DNA of 64,000 bases from Bog-473 sp963704355 (GTDB taxonomy: Bacteria; Actinomycetota; Acidimicrobiia; Acidimicrobiales; RAAP-2): assembly GCA_963704355.1 (NCBI GenBank), contig OY969891.1:2418001-2482000 (forward strand), given 5' to 3'. The notes under the pieces were generated by a model. The model made no database searches. It had not been told where the DNA came from and saw only the letters and a program-made list of their open reading frames with translations. The translations under genes and the position numbers were made by a program. This document shows positions 43,086-53,038 of the stretch, piece after piece. The first letter of the stretch is position 1. The number at the start of each line of letters is the position of its first letter.

Positions 43086-43553
43086 TCAATGGGGGCGCCC
43101 GCCGGCCAGCAGGTCGAGCGCATGACCGAGGACATCGGCCACCGCTTCGAGCGATTCGACGGCGCCCCTGGGTGATCCGGGGACATTGAGGACCAGGCAC
43201 GCTCCGATCGTCCCGGCGACGCCACGCGAGAGACGGCCGAGGGGGCTGACCGAGCGCATGGCCTCGGCGAGCCCCGGTGCCTCACGCTCCATCACCGAGC
43301 GGGTTGCCTCAGGCGTGAGATCGGTGGGCGAGAACCCCGTTCCGCCCGTGGTGACCAGCAGCCCAGCGAACATCTTCGAGAGGTCGGCGAGCGCCGCCGC
43401 CACCGGTGCGACCCCATCGGCCACGACCCGTCGCTCCACCACCACAAAGCCGTGACGGACCAGCGACGCGGCCAGATCATCACCCGACCGGTCTTGTCGG
43501 GTCCCGTCCTGGACAGAATCCGACACGGTGAGGATCTTGGCGGGCGGGGCCAT
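43086..43553 (-). CDS. mog: MogA/MoaB-type molybdopterin adenylyltransferase
   Basis: A 155-residue protein that adenylylates molybdopterin before molybdenum insertion by MoeA. KILTVSDSVQDGTRQDRSGD starts the fold, LVTTGGTGFSPTDLTPEAT is the signature with the active-site aspartate, and GTIGACLVLNVPGSPRGAVE binds the pterin phosphate. The ATG at 43553 lies 6 bases after TAGCGT on the minus strand, with no Shine-Dalgarno. It is transcribed on its own, upstream of the moaE operon in the same direction and divergent from a flavin-type oxidase gene. Confidence 0.93.
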   Translation of the reverse strand: MAPPAKILTVSDSVQDGTRQDRSGDDLAASLVRHGFVVVERRVVADGVAPVAAALADLSKMFAGLLVTTGGTGFSPTDLTPEATRSVMEREAPGLAEAMRSVSPLGRLSRGVAGTIGACLVLNVPGSPRGAVESLEAVADVLGHALDLLAGGRPH

Positions 43554-43559
43554 TTTGCG

Positions 43560-43618
43560 ACGCTAGCGCGGGACGATCCCAGCCCCTCCTGCCGTGCCTT
43601 CTATCCCGGCGGCATAAT
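43560..43618. promoter_or_regulatory. divergent leaderless promoters of mog and the PPOX gene
   Basis: Minus strand TAGCGT (43565-43560) ends 6 bases before the mog ATG; plus strand CATAAT (43613-43618) ends 6 bases before the GTG at 43625. The entire gap is 71 bases. Confidence 0.55.
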
Positions 43619-43624
43619 AAGAAC

Positions 43625-44188
43625 GTGGCCAAGACGTTCGAGCTCATCGATGAGAAAATGGCAGACTGGCTGGTCGCACAGCCCGTTTTCTTCGTGTCGA
43701 CGGCTCCGCTCGCTGCTGATGGTTCAGTGAATTGCTCACCGAAAGGCAATCGGGACGAATTCGCCGTTCTCGGCGAGCGCCGGGTCGCGTTCCTCGACCA
43801 AACCGGGAGCGGCATAGAGACGATTGCCCACCTGCGCGAGAACGGTCGGATCGTCGTCATGTTCTGCGCGTTTGCCGGACCGCCTCGCATCGTGCGGCTG
43901 CACGGGGTAGGTCGGGCGGTGCTCACCGATTCTCCCGACTTCTCCGAACTCTCGGCGCGCTTTCCGCGGGGCGGCGGCGTCGGGGTGCGCTCGGTGATTG
44001 TGATTGAGGTCCGTCGAATCTCCGATTCGTGTGGCTACGGCGTCCCTCTGATGTCGTTCGAGGGACACCGGCCGACGATGGACCAGTGGTCCGATCGAAA
44101 AGGACCCGAAGGCATCCGGGAGTACTGGGCGGAGAAGAACTTGTCCAGCATCGATCGCCTCGAGGGGCTCACGGCGACGTCGCAGTAA
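43625..44188 (+). CDS. pyridoxamine 5'-phosphate oxidase family protein
   Basis: A 187-residue split-barrel flavin protein of the PPOX group. FVSTAPLAADGSVNCSPKGN and RVAFLDQTGSGIETIAHL, RENGRIVVMFCAFAGPPRIVR are characteristic of a subgroup found in many actinobacteria, which may bind FMN or F420; true pyridoxine biosynthesis is unlikely. The C-terminus contains ISDSCGYGVPLMSFEGHRPT. GTG 43625 is 6 bases after CATAAT. It lies between cofactor synthesis and a molybdenum hydroxylase gene, but no functional link is evident. Confidence 0.85.
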   Translation: MAKTFELIDEKMADWLVAQPVFFVSTAPLAADGSVNCSPKGNRDEFAVLGERRVAFLDQTGSGIETIAHLRENGRIVVMFCAFAGPPRIVRLHGVGRAVLTDSPDFSELSARFPRGGGVGVRSVIVIEVRRISDSCGYGVPLMSFEGHRPTMDQWSDRKGPEGIREYWAEKNLSSIDRLEGLTATSQ

Positions 44189-44433
44189 ACAGTTCCCCAG
44201 CGTCGACGGCTGCCCGCGATGGCGCGGACGAGCGCGGTCTAACGTTCGTTTGGGACACGAGATGGCGACCGCAATCCGAAAAGGATCCACCCGTTTCCTG
44301 GGTATAGAGCCCGTGCCGGGCGATGTGGTGGAACGCGCCTCGCTGATCGTACGAAGTTGGGCGCTTCGCCAGCGATCGACCAGCCTGCGGTGGCCACAAG
44401 GCCGGCAAGAGGTCTCAGTGGGGAGGAAGAGTG

Positions 44434-46794
44434 ATGGCAGCGCGGCCGGCAGTGACGCCTCGGGAGGCAGTGGCCCCTCGGGAAGGCGCCGACGAAGACG
44501 CCCCCAAGGTGATCGACCGACGGCATTTCCTCGGCTACGTGCTGGCCGCCCCGACGCTGGTTGTTGCGGCGAGGCTCGGCTTCGACGCCCTCCGGCCCGA
44601 AGAAGCCGGTGCGGTGATCCCCTCGCCACCCGAGCCCTCGGACCTCTTCGATCTGGGTGACCTCCAGGACCTGGCGGCGGCGCCGACATCCGGATTGATC
44701 ACCATCGTGATGAACGGCGATGGCACGGCGTCCTTCGCGATGCCTCGGGCCGAGGTGGGACAGGGCATCACCACCTCCATCGCGATGATCATCGCCGAGG
44801 AGATGGATCTGCCGTTGTCCGACGTCATCGTCACGCTGGCCGACGCCACGCCGGCACTGGAGTTCAACCAGTTCACGGGTGGATCAAACACGACCAGATC
44901 TCTCTACCAACCCGTCCGCATCGCGGCGGCCGGTGTGCGCCTGCGGTTGCTCGAGGCGGCCGCCGCGCAGCTCGGTGTCGTGGTCGAATCGTTGGTCACC
45001 GAAAACGGGGTGATCTCGGCCCCGAACGGCGCGTCGCTCACCTACGGCTCTCTGGCCACGGCGGCCGCCGCCTCCCAGACGAGCGCGATGCACATTCAGC
45101 TCAAGCCGACGTCGGAGTTCTCCATTGTCGGTACTCCACAACCCCGGGTGGACGCCCTGGCCGCCGTCACCGGCACCAAGGTCTTCACCATGGACATCGA
45201 GGTCCCGAACGCGCTCCCGACCATGGTGTGCCGGCCGCCGACTCTCAACGGCACGGTCGTGTCTGTGTCCAACATCAGTGCGGTTCAGGGCATGCCGGGT
45301 ATTACCGATGTGGTCCCTATCTCCACCGGCGTCGCGGTGCGCGGTGCCACCTTCGGCCAATGCATCGATGCGGTCAATGCGCTCGATGTCACCTGGGGTC
45401 CCGGCACCGAGGACGGCCAGTCCGACGCGACCGTGTTGGCCCAGCTCCAGAACGCCCTCCCCTTCCTCGGTGCTTCCCTCAACCCGCTGGCTAAGACGGT
45501 GCAGGGCGAATTCACGTACTACTTCCGCAGCAACAGCCCCCTCGAGACCAACTGCGCCATTGCGGACGTCCGGTCCACCAGCGCTGAGATCTGGTCCAGC
45601 CTCAAAGCGCCCATCCTGGCGCAGGAGTCGATCGCCCACCAGCTGGGTCTTCCGATCGACGCGGTCACCGTCCACGTGGTGCTGGGCGGCGGATCCTTCG
45701 GTCGGCACCTGTTCTCCGACGCCGCCCACGAGGCGGCAGAGGCGTCGCAGAAGATGGGCAAGCCGGTCAAGCTGATGTGGCACCGGGCCGACGACTTCCG
45801 TCAAGGGCGCACCCACCCGATGGCCGTCTCTCGGATTCAGGCCACGTACCTCGGAGGCAACGTCCTCACGTTCGAGCAGCGGCATACCAGCGTCTCGACC
45901 GACTTCACCCACGGCTTCGGGGAGATCATCACGTCTCAGCTGGCGGAGTTGCCCTTCGGCAATCTCGGCTACGCCGAGACGATCTTCGAGCTGACTCAGA
46001 ATGTTCCATACAACTTCGGGCTGACGGACCAGGTCCTGAACGAGGTTGACATGGGCTTCAACACCGGAAGCATGCGCAACATCTACTCCCCGGACGTGAC
46101 CACGGCGCTCGAGTTGATCACCGATCAGATCGCCCTCAGCATGGCGATGGACCCGTACTCGTTCCGTCGGTCCTTTCTCAAGGACGCCCGATCACGGGCG
46201 GTGCTCAAGAAGGCGGCCCAGGTCGGGAACTGGGGCCGGTCCATGCCGCCGGGTACCGCGCAGGGCATCGCTTTTCACGCCGAGTACAAGGGTGTCTGCG
46301 CCGCGCTGGTCGAAATCGATTGCACTCCCGCCACCGTGAACCGCTCGGTCACGAACGGCTACACCGGGCCCCGGGTCACCAAGGTGGTCTTCGTCGTCGA
46401 CGTCGGCTTCCCGATCAATCCACTCGGACTGCAGGCCCAGATGCTGGGCGGAATCATGGACGGGATCGCCCAGACGCTGACGTCGAGCCTGCACTTCGTC
46501 AACGGCCTCCCACTCGAGGCGAGCTGGGACAACTACTTCTACACCCGGCAGTGGAACGTGCCGCCAGACGTGGAGGTCATCGTCATGCCCGCCACCACTG
46601 ATGAACCGGGCGGGGCCGGAGAGTTCGGTGTCGCCGCCTCCATGGCGGCGGTGGCCTGTGCCTACGCACGGGCGACCGGAACCATGCCGACCAGCTTTCC
46701 CATCAACCACAACGGCCCGCTGGGCTTCACGCCCTATCCGGTCGTGCCTCCGCTGCCGCCATCGCCCACAGACGGGCTCTCGAACACGTTCTAG
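44434..46794 (+). CDS. Tat-exported xanthine-dehydrogenase-family molybdopterin-binding subunit (isoquinoline 1-oxidoreductase beta-like)
   Basis: A 786-residue large subunit. IDRRHFLGYVLAAPTLVVAA near residues 27-48 is a twin-arginine signal, typical of the IorB group, which work outside the membrane. Moco-contact segments include MPRAEVGQGITTSIAM, EFNQFTGGSNTTRSLYQ, VVLGGGSFGRHLFSDAA, and the catalytic glutamate in EPGGAGEFGVAASMAA. The substrate is likely an aldehyde or N-heterocycle. GGGAGGAAGA lies 7 bases before ATG 44434. Its 2Fe-2S partner is now 2 kb downstream, beyond an IS1182 insertion. No cytochrome c domain partner is seen. Confidence 0.88.
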   Translation: MAARPAVTPREAVAPREGADEDAPKVIDRRHFLGYVLAAPTLVVAARLGFDALRPEEAGAVIPSPPEPSDLFDLGDLQDLAAAPTSGLITIVMNGDGTASFAMPRAEVGQGITTSIAMIIAEEMDLPLSDVIVTLADATPALEFNQFTGGSNTTRSLYQPVRIAAAGVRLRLLEAAAAQLGVVVESLVTENGVISAPNGASLTYGSLATAAAASQTSAMHIQLKPTSEFSIVGTPQPRVDALAAVTGTKVFTMDIEVPNALPTMVCRPPTLNGTVVSVSNISAVQGMPGITDVVPISTGVAVRGATFGQCIDAVNALDVTWGPGTEDGQSDATVLAQLQNALPFLGASLNPLAKTVQGEFTYYFRSNSPLETNCAIADVRSTSAEIWSSLKAPILAQESIAHQLGLPIDAVTVHVVLGGGSFGRHLFSDAAHEAAEASQKMGKPVKLMWHRADDFRQGRTHPMAVSRIQATYLGGNVLTFEQRHTSVSTDFTHGFGEIITSQLAELPFGNLGYAETIFELTQNVPYNFGLTDQVLNEVDMGFNTGSMRNIYSPDVTTALELITDQIALSMAMDPYSFRRSFLKDARSRAVLKKAAQVGNWGRSMPPGTAQGIAFHAEYKGVCAALVEIDCTPATVNRSVTNGYTGPRVTKVVFVVDVGFPINPLGLQAQMLGGIMDGIAQTLTSSLHFVNGLPLEASWDNYFYTRQWNVPPDVEVIVMPATTDEPGGAGEFGVAASMAAVACAYARATGTMPTSFPINHNGPLGFTPYPVVPPLPPSPTDGLSNTF

Positions 46795-48773
46795 GTGGTT
46801 GGTGTCTTTTGACCGGTAGCACCGAACCCCTCGATTCGCGATCGGGGCCCAAGTCTGGGAGAATTACAACGCTGTAGTTCGCAGACGAGAGGACCTCGAT
46901 GACCCTCGGTGTGGCTGATAAGCAGGGTGACTTGTTCGACGACGCGGCCAGGTTCTGTGACGAGGCGTTGCCTGAGCACTCGATCTACAGCTTCTTGCAC
47001 CGTGAGCGCGACCGGCTCTTCCCCGACGAGTCCTTCGCCGACCTCTTCGATGAGCGCAAGGGGCGGCGCTCGGTGCCTCCCTCGGTGGTGGCCGTGGTGA
47101 TGGTGCTCCAGCGCCTGGAGGGCCTGTCTGACCGAGAAGCGGTCGAGCGCTACTGCTTCGACGCTCGCTGGCGCTACGCGGCCGGTGCTGGCGGCTACGA
47201 CGCGAAGGGCTGGACGAGCTTCGCGCACACGGTGCTCGTCGACATGCGTGAGCGCCTGCGTCGCTCAGAAAGTCCCGACCGCATTTTCGCCGCCGCACTC
47301 GACGCCGCCGCAGAGGCGGGCCTCGTCGGTCGCAAGCGGGCGCTCGACTCGACCCCCCTCTACGACGCGGTGGCCACCATGGACACCGTCACCCTCATCC
47401 GCTCAGCCATCCGAGGACTGCTCAAGATCGCCGACGCGGCGCGTGCCGCCGAGCTGCGCGCGGTCATCACGAGCGGGGACGACTACGCGTCGGCAGCGAA
47501 GCCCCAGATCGACTGGGACGACCGGCCAGCACGCGAGGCCCTCGTCGACTCGCGGGCCAAGGACGCCTACGCCTGCTTGGCCCTCCTCGACGGCGCCGAG
47601 CTCGCTCCCGCGCTCGACCAGGCCGCCCGCCTGCTCGCCACCGTGGTCGGCCAGGACCTCGAGGTGGACGACCACGGCACCTTTCGCATCGCTCGCAAAG
47701 TGGCCAAGGACCGGGTGATCTCGACGGTCGACCCCGAAGCCCGCCACGGGCACAAGACCCAGGTCAGGGGGTTCGACGGCTACAAGGGCCACGTGGCGCT
47801 CGATCCCGACTCCGAGATCATCACTGACACCGCGGTCAGCGCCGCCAATGTCGGCGATGCCACGGTGGCCGAGGACCTCATCGCCGACCTGCTCGGCGAC
47901 ACGGCGGGCGCACCCGACGAGGGCCTCGAGACGCCGGCATCCGGAGAGCAGGTGTCGCACCCCGACGCGCCGGCGCCGAGCGAGGGGCGTGACGAGCGCG
48001 ACGAAGATGCACCCGCGACCGTCTACGGCGACAACGCCTACGGCACGGGGGACTTCCAGTCCCGCCTCGAAGATGCGGGCATCGAATCGCGCGCCAAGAC
48101 CCAGGAGCCCACGACGACCAAGGGCCTCTTCTCCAAGGACCGCTTCGTGGTCGACCTCGAAGAGGACCTCGTGACCTGTCCGGCCGGTGTCACCGTCTCG
48201 ATCCGTCGGGGCAAGGACGGCTCGGGACTGGCGCGCTTCGCCGACGCCTGCGCGTCGTGCCCCCTGCGCGCGCAGTGCACCGACGCCAATGGAGGCCGCA
48301 ACATCAGCGTCGGTCCGAACGAAGCGACGCTGGCGCGCGCCCGCAGCCGCCAGCGCGACCCTGAGTGGATCGCCGACTACCGCGCCACCCGGCCAAAGGT
48401 CGAGCGCAAGATCGCTCATCTCATGCGACGCAAGCACGGAGGGCGACGTGCCCGGGTGCGCGGCCGGGTCAAGGTCGCCGCCGACTTCACCCTCCTCGCT
48501 GCCGCCGCCAACTTGGCGCGCCTGGCGACGCTCGGAGCGCACTCGGCACCCGCCGGATGGACCGTGGCAGGGGCGTGAGGAACTTCCAATGACGCACGAG
48601 AACCCACCACCCCCCCCCTCGAACGTCACGCGCGCCGCGACAAGGCAGGTCCCCACTCATAAAAGGTCGTTACTTCACCGTGCGACTCCGGAACTGGCCC
48701 TTGGTCCCACGCAGATCAACGGCCGATCAGCTGCCCGAACACCCCACAAGACACCAGCCACCTAGGAGGGTTC
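46795..48773 (+). mobile_element. IS1182-family insertion sequence between the two hydroxylase subunit genes
   Basis: The transposase gene fills most of this interval, which lies between the large subunit and the 2Fe-2S subunit that are normally adjacent. A GC-rich imperfect hairpin near 46828-46851 (CCCCTCGAT...ATCGGGG) precedes the transposase, and a 9-base C-run follows it at 48610-48618. Terminal inverted repeats and target duplication could not be fixed by eye, so the exact ends are open. Confidence 0.7.
46899..48578 (+). CDS. IS1182 family transposase
   Basis: A 559-residue DDE transposase that appears intact. The N-terminal DUF772-like part has EHSIYSFLHRERDRLFPDE and GRRSVPPSVVAVVMVLQRLEG. 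Catalytic-type residues lie in RKRALDSTPLYDAV (Asp), ATVYGDNAYGTGDFQ (Asp) and the C-terminal KVERKIAHLMRRKHGGRRAR with the Glu. A zinc-ribbon-like cysteine set, ACASCPLRAQCT, is typical of the family. Start ATG 46899 follows GAGAGGACC. A linker near residues 345-370 is rich in Pro, Glu and Asp. Confidence 0.93.
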   Translation: MTLGVADKQGDLFDDAARFCDEALPEHSIYSFLHRERDRLFPDESFADLFDERKGRRSVPPSVVAVVMVLQRLEGLSDREAVERYCFDARWRYAAGAGGYDAKGWTSFAHTVLVDMRERLRRSESPDRIFAAALDAAAEAGLVGRKRALDSTPLYDAVATMDTVTLIRSAIRGLLKIADAARAAELRAVITSGDDYASAAKPQIDWDDRPAREALVDSRAKDAYACLALLDGAELAPALDQAARLLATVVGQDLEVDDHGTFRIARKVAKDRVISTVDPEARHGHKTQVRGFDGYKGHVALDPDSEIITDTAVSAANVGDATVAEDLIADLLGDTAGAPDEGLETPASGEQVSHPDAPAPSEGRDERDEDAPATVYGDNAYGTGDFQSRLEDAGIESRAKTQEPTTTKGLFSKDRFVVDLEEDLVTCPAGVTVSIRRGKDGSGLARFADACASCPLRAQCTDANGGRNISVGPNEATLARARSRQRDPEWIADYRATRPKVERKIAHLMRRKHGGRRARVRGRVKVAADFTLLAAAANLARLATLGAHSAPAGWTVAGA

Positions 48774-49250
48774 ATGCCTGTGCAGACGTTCATTGTCAAC
48801 GGTCAGACCGTCAGCGTCGACGTGGACGACGACGTGCGGTTGCTCTGGGTGTTGCGCGACCTGCTCGGCATCCACGGTCCCAAGTACGGGTGCGGGCTCG
48901 AGGTGTGCCGGGCCTGCACCAGCCACATCAACGGTCTGGCCTTCAATCCCTGCTCGGTCCCGGTCGGGGACATTCAGCCGACGGACGAGATCACCACCAT
49001 CGAGGGCCTCCCGGCGACGGTGGGCAAGCCGCTCCACCCGATGCAGGAGGCCTGGTTGGCATACGACGTCCCTCAGTGCGGCTATTGCCAGCCGGGGCAG
49101 ATCATGGCCGCTGTTGCCCTCGTCAACGAGGTCAACGCCCAGGGCCGCTCCATCACCGACGCCGATCTCGACGGCATCCGGAACATCTGTCGCTGTGGCA
49201 CCTACCCGAGAATTCGGGAAGCCATCGTGGCCGGTGAGCAGGCTATGTAG
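48774..49250 (+). CDS. (2Fe-2S)-binding subunit of a molybdenum hydroxylase (IorA-like)
   Basis: A 158-residue small subunit with two 2Fe-2S clusters that carry electrons from the Moco subunit. The plant-type cluster is KYGCGLEVCRACTSHINGLA with a later cysteine in FNPCSVP; the second cluster uses QCGYCQPGQIM and NICRCGTYPRI. Arg replaces the usual Gly after the second cysteine. The ATG at 48774 is preceded by AGGAGG at 48763-48768. It is the natural partner of the Tat-type large subunit at 44434-46794, from which the IS1182 element separates it, and may now depend on a new promoter. Confidence 0.9.
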   Translation: MPVQTFIVNGQTVSVDVDDDVRLLWVLRDLLGIHGPKYGCGLEVCRACTSHINGLAFNPCSVPVGDIQPTDEITTIEGLPATVGKPLHPMQEAWLAYDVPQCGYCQPGQIMAAVALVNEVNAQGRSITDADLDGIRNICRCGTYPRIREAIVAGEQAM

Positions 49251-49445
49251 CCGGGGGAGTCTGCCACCACTCTCGGGGGCCCAAAGGCCTCAGCGGCGGG
49301 CGCGCGGTTTCGCTCGTTTACGGCATCCGGTGGTCCCCCGACCTCAAATGGGTGATCTGGCCGGCCCAGCCGTCTAGCCTGGCGCGCTTCGCCGCGATGA
49401 GCTGACGTGTGGAAGGGCACTGGTGATCACCGAACGCGCACCCCG

Positions 49446-51722
49446 ATGAGCATCCTCGGCAACCGGGTACAACGTCGTGAGGACCCGAAGTTCCTGACGG
49501 TGGGCGGCACGTATGTCGCCGACCTCGACCTTCCAGGTTCGGTCCACCTGACCTTCGTCCGGTCCAGCATGGCCCACGCCACCATTGCGGACATCGACAT
49601 CTCAGGCGCCGTCACCATGCCCGGAGTCCTCGCCGTCTACACGCACGCCGACCTCGGCTTAGCCAATTTGCCGGCGATCATGGACATGACGCCCGTGGCG
49701 ATGACCCGTAGTGTCCTGGCCGCGGGGACCGTTCGCTACGTGGGCGAGCCTGTGGTCGCCATCGTCGCCGAGACCCGCCAGGCGGCGGCCGATGCCACTG
49801 AGCAGGTCATCGTCGAGTACGAACCGCTCCCGGCGGTTGTCGACCCCGCCGACGCCTTGAAGGACGGGGTCCTGCTCTTTCCCGAGGCGGGAACGAACAT
49901 CGCGTTCACCCTGGACTTCGAGGGCGACGAGTCTCTCTTCGAGACCTGCGAGGTCGTGGTCGAGCAGACGATTGCCAACCAGCGGGTCGCGCCGTGTCCG
50001 CTCGAGGTGCGGTCGTCGGCGGCACGCATGGACGCCGACGGTCGACTCGAGTTCTACGCATCGACCCAGGCTCCCCACGGGGTCCGCCAGACGCTGGCCA
50101 CGACGCTCGGCCTGGAGCCGGACCGGGTGCACGTGGTGTCGCCCGACGTCGGTGGCGGTTTCGGTGCCAAGGGCTCGGTCTATCCCGAAGAGCTCATGGT
50201 GGGATGGTGCGCCCTGCATCTCGAGCGACCGGTCCGCTGGACGGAGACCCGCTCGGAGAGCATGCTTGGGCTCGGGCACGGCCGGGCCCAGGTGCAGCGG
50301 ATCAGGCTGGGTGGCCAGCGTGACGGCGACATCCGGGCGTACCGCATTGAGGTGCTCCAGGACGGCGGCGCCTACCCCGACTTCGGCACCGTTCTCCCTT
50401 TCATGACCCGCACCATGACGAGCGGCGTCTACGCCATTCCCAAGGCGGAGTGCTCGAGTGTCTCGGTCGTGACCAATACGACACCGACGGTGGCCTACCG
50501 GGGGGCCGGGCGGCCCGAGGCCACCTCCGCCATTGAGCGGGCGGTGGACATGTTCGCCGCCGAAATCGGCATGGACCCGGCCGAGGTCCGACGCCGCAAC
50601 CTGATCGGACCCGACGAGTTCCCCTACGAGACGCCCACCGGGACCATCTACGACACCGGAAACTACTTGGGCACCCTTGAGCTGGCCCTCGAGGTAGCGG
50701 GTTACGACGACCTGCGGGCAGAACAGCAGCGCCGCCGTTCGAGCGGCGACGTACGCCAGCTCGGCATCGGGCTGTCGTGCTACGTGGAGATCACCAACGG
50801 CATGCCCGATGGAGAGTTCGGCGCGGTCGAGGTGCGGCCCGACGGCAAGGTGATCGTCCGCACCGGCACGTCGCCCCACGGCCAAGGGCATGTCACGGCG
50901 TGGTCGATGCTGGTGGCCGACCAGCTCGGAATCCCGATGGAGGACATAGAGGTCATCCACGGCGACACCGACGTCGTGCCTCGCGGCGGAGGCACCATGG
51001 GATCCCGCTCGCTCCAGGTCGGGGGCGCCGCCGTCAACCAGGCCGCCATCGCCGTGGTCGACCAGGGCAAGGATCTGGCCGCTGATCTGTTCGAGGCCGC
51101 GCCCGAAGACGTGGTCCTCGACAAGGCACGTGGGCTCTTCCACGTGGTCGGTGCTCCCGCGCTTACGCACAGCTGGGTCGACCTGGCCGCGGCCGCCCTC
51201 GAACGGAGCGGCGCGCCACTCCTGGCAGAGGTGGATCTGGCGTCGCCGGGTCCTACCTTCCCCTTCGGGACCCACCTCTCGGTGGTCGAGGTGGACACCG
51301 AGACCGGAAAGGTGACGCTGCTCCGTCACATCGCGGTGGACGATGCCGGTCGAATCGTGAACCCCCTGCTGGCCGAGGGGCAGGTCCACGGCGGCATCGC
51401 CCAGGGCGTGGCGCAGGCGCTCCTCGAAGAGGTCGTCTACGACGAAGAGGGCAACCCGCTCACCTCGACCCTGGCGGACTACTCGTTCATTTCGGCCGCC
51501 GAGCTCCCGACCTACGAGACGCGCTTCACCGAGACACCGACACCGGTCAACGCGCTGGGTTCCAAGGGGATCGGGGAGTCTGGCACCATCGGTTCCACCC
51601 CCGCCGTGCACAACGCGGTGTGCGACGCCGTTGCGCATCTGGGAGTCCGGCACGTCGACATGCCCACCACGCCGACGCGGGTCTGGCGTGCCATTCAAGA
51701 CGCCAGGGATCGGAGGAACTGA
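49446..51722 (+). CDS. xanthine-dehydrogenase-family molybdopterin-binding subunit (CoxL-like, form II type)
   Basis: A 758-residue Moco subunit beginning MSILGNRVQRREDPKFLT, as in CO-dehydrogenase-like enzymes. The active-site loop reads VAYRGAGRPEATSAIER; AYRGAGR is the form II pattern, whereas true aerobic CO dehydrogenase has AYRCSFR. GFGAKGSVYPEEL and the catalytic glutamate in GSKGIGESGTIGSTP are present. No Tat signal is seen, so it works in the cytoplasm or at the inner membrane face. The substrate is probably an aromatic, purine or aldehyde compound rather than CO. It starts an operon of at least nine genes; the start has a poor Shine-Dalgarno. Confidence 0.9.
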   Translation: MSILGNRVQRREDPKFLTVGGTYVADLDLPGSVHLTFVRSSMAHATIADIDISGAVTMPGVLAVYTHADLGLANLPAIMDMTPVAMTRSVLAAGTVRYVGEPVVAIVAETRQAAADATEQVIVEYEPLPAVVDPADALKDGVLLFPEAGTNIAFTLDFEGDESLFETCEVVVEQTIANQRVAPCPLEVRSSAARMDADGRLEFYASTQAPHGVRQTLATTLGLEPDRVHVVSPDVGGGFGAKGSVYPEELMVGWCALHLERPVRWTETRSESMLGLGHGRAQVQRIRLGGQRDGDIRAYRIEVLQDGGAYPDFGTVLPFMTRTMTSGVYAIPKAECSSVSVVTNTTPTVAYRGAGRPEATSAIERAVDMFAAEIGMDPAEVRRRNLIGPDEFPYETPTGTIYDTGNYLGTLELALEVAGYDDLRAEQQRRRSSGDVRQLGIGLSCYVEITNGMPDGEFGAVEVRPDGKVIVRTGTSPHGQGHVTAWSMLVADQLGIPMEDIEVIHGDTDVVPRGGGTMGSRSLQVGGAAVNQAAIAVVDQGKDLAADLFEAAPEDVVLDKARGLFHVVGAPALTHSWVDLAAAALERSGAPLLAEVDLASPGPTFPFGTHLSVVEVDTETGKVTLLRHIAVDDAGRIVNPLLAEGQVHGGIAQGVAQALLEEVVYDEEGNPLTSTLADYSFISAAELPTYETRFTETPTPVNALGSKGIGESGTIGSTPAVHNAVCDAVAHLGVRHVDMPTTPTRVWRAIQDARDRRN

Positions 51723-51723
51723 C

Positions 51724-52193
<470 letters not shown>

Positions 52194-52197
<4 letters not shown>

Positions 52198-53018
52198 TCC
52201 CGGCACCCTTCGACTACCTGCGTGCCGGATCGGTCGCCGAAGCCCTCGCCATGCTCTCGGACCACGGCGAGGAGGCGAAGCTGCTTGCAGGGGGCCACTC
52301 CCTCCTCCCGCTGATGAAATTCCGCCTGGCCACGCCCGCCGTGCTGGTCGACATCGGCCGGCTGGAAGAGCTCAGCTACGTGCGCGACGAGGGTGGTCAT
52401 GTCGCCATCGGGGCGCTGACCCGTCATCACGACATCGCCACCAGTCCCGAAGCCCGGGCCGCCGTTCCCGTCCTGGCCCATGTGGCCGGCCAGGTCGGCG
52501 ACCCCCAGGTCCGCCACCGCGGCACCATCGGTGGGTCCATCGCCCACGGCGACTCCGCATCCGACCTGCCCGCAGTCGTGCTGGCGCTCGGCGGGTCGCT
52601 CATCGCCGAAGGCCCGTCGGGGCGTCGCGAGATTGCAGCGCACGACTTCCACCTGAGCTTCTTCGAAGTGTCGCTCCAGCCCGACGAAATCCTCGTCGAG
52701 GTCCGGGTGCCCCGAGCGCCCGGGGAGCGGTGGGGCTTCGAGAAGCTGACCAAGCGCGCTCAGGACTGGGCCATCGTCGGCGCGGTGGCAGCCCGGACTG
52801 AGGACGGCGTCGGGGTCGGACTCATCAACATGGGGCCGGTGCCGTTGCGGGCGGCCGCCGTGGAGTCCGCGGTGGCGTCGGGGGCCAGCGCCGCCGAGGC
52901 GGCACAGTTGGCCGCCGAGAACACGGAGCCCTCGGCGGACTTCAACGGGTCGGTGGAGTACCGCCAACATGTGGCGCGGGTACTGGTGCGCCGCGCCCTC
53001 GACCGAGCGGGCGTCTGA
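52194..53018 (+). CDS. FAD-binding subunit of the molybdenum hydroxylase (CoxM-like)
   Basis: A 274-residue flavoprotein. The FAD pyrophosphate motifs are LLAGGHSLLPLMKFRLA and the TIGGSIAHGD segment with the conserved DPQVRHRGT before it; the C-terminal CO_deh_flav_C domain runs from about residue 165. It would transfer electrons from the iron-sulfur clusters to an acceptor such as quinone, NAD or oxygen. The start GTG overlaps the small subunit stop (GTGA). Length is typical. Confidence 0.94.
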
Positions 53019-53038
53019 TCGATACCCCGTCGCCCGCC

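Noticed and set aside
49446..51722. True aerobic CO dehydrogenase (form I)
   Set aside because: The active-site loop is AYRGAGR and lacks the Cys-Ser-Phe-Arg signature needed for the copper-molybdenum site.
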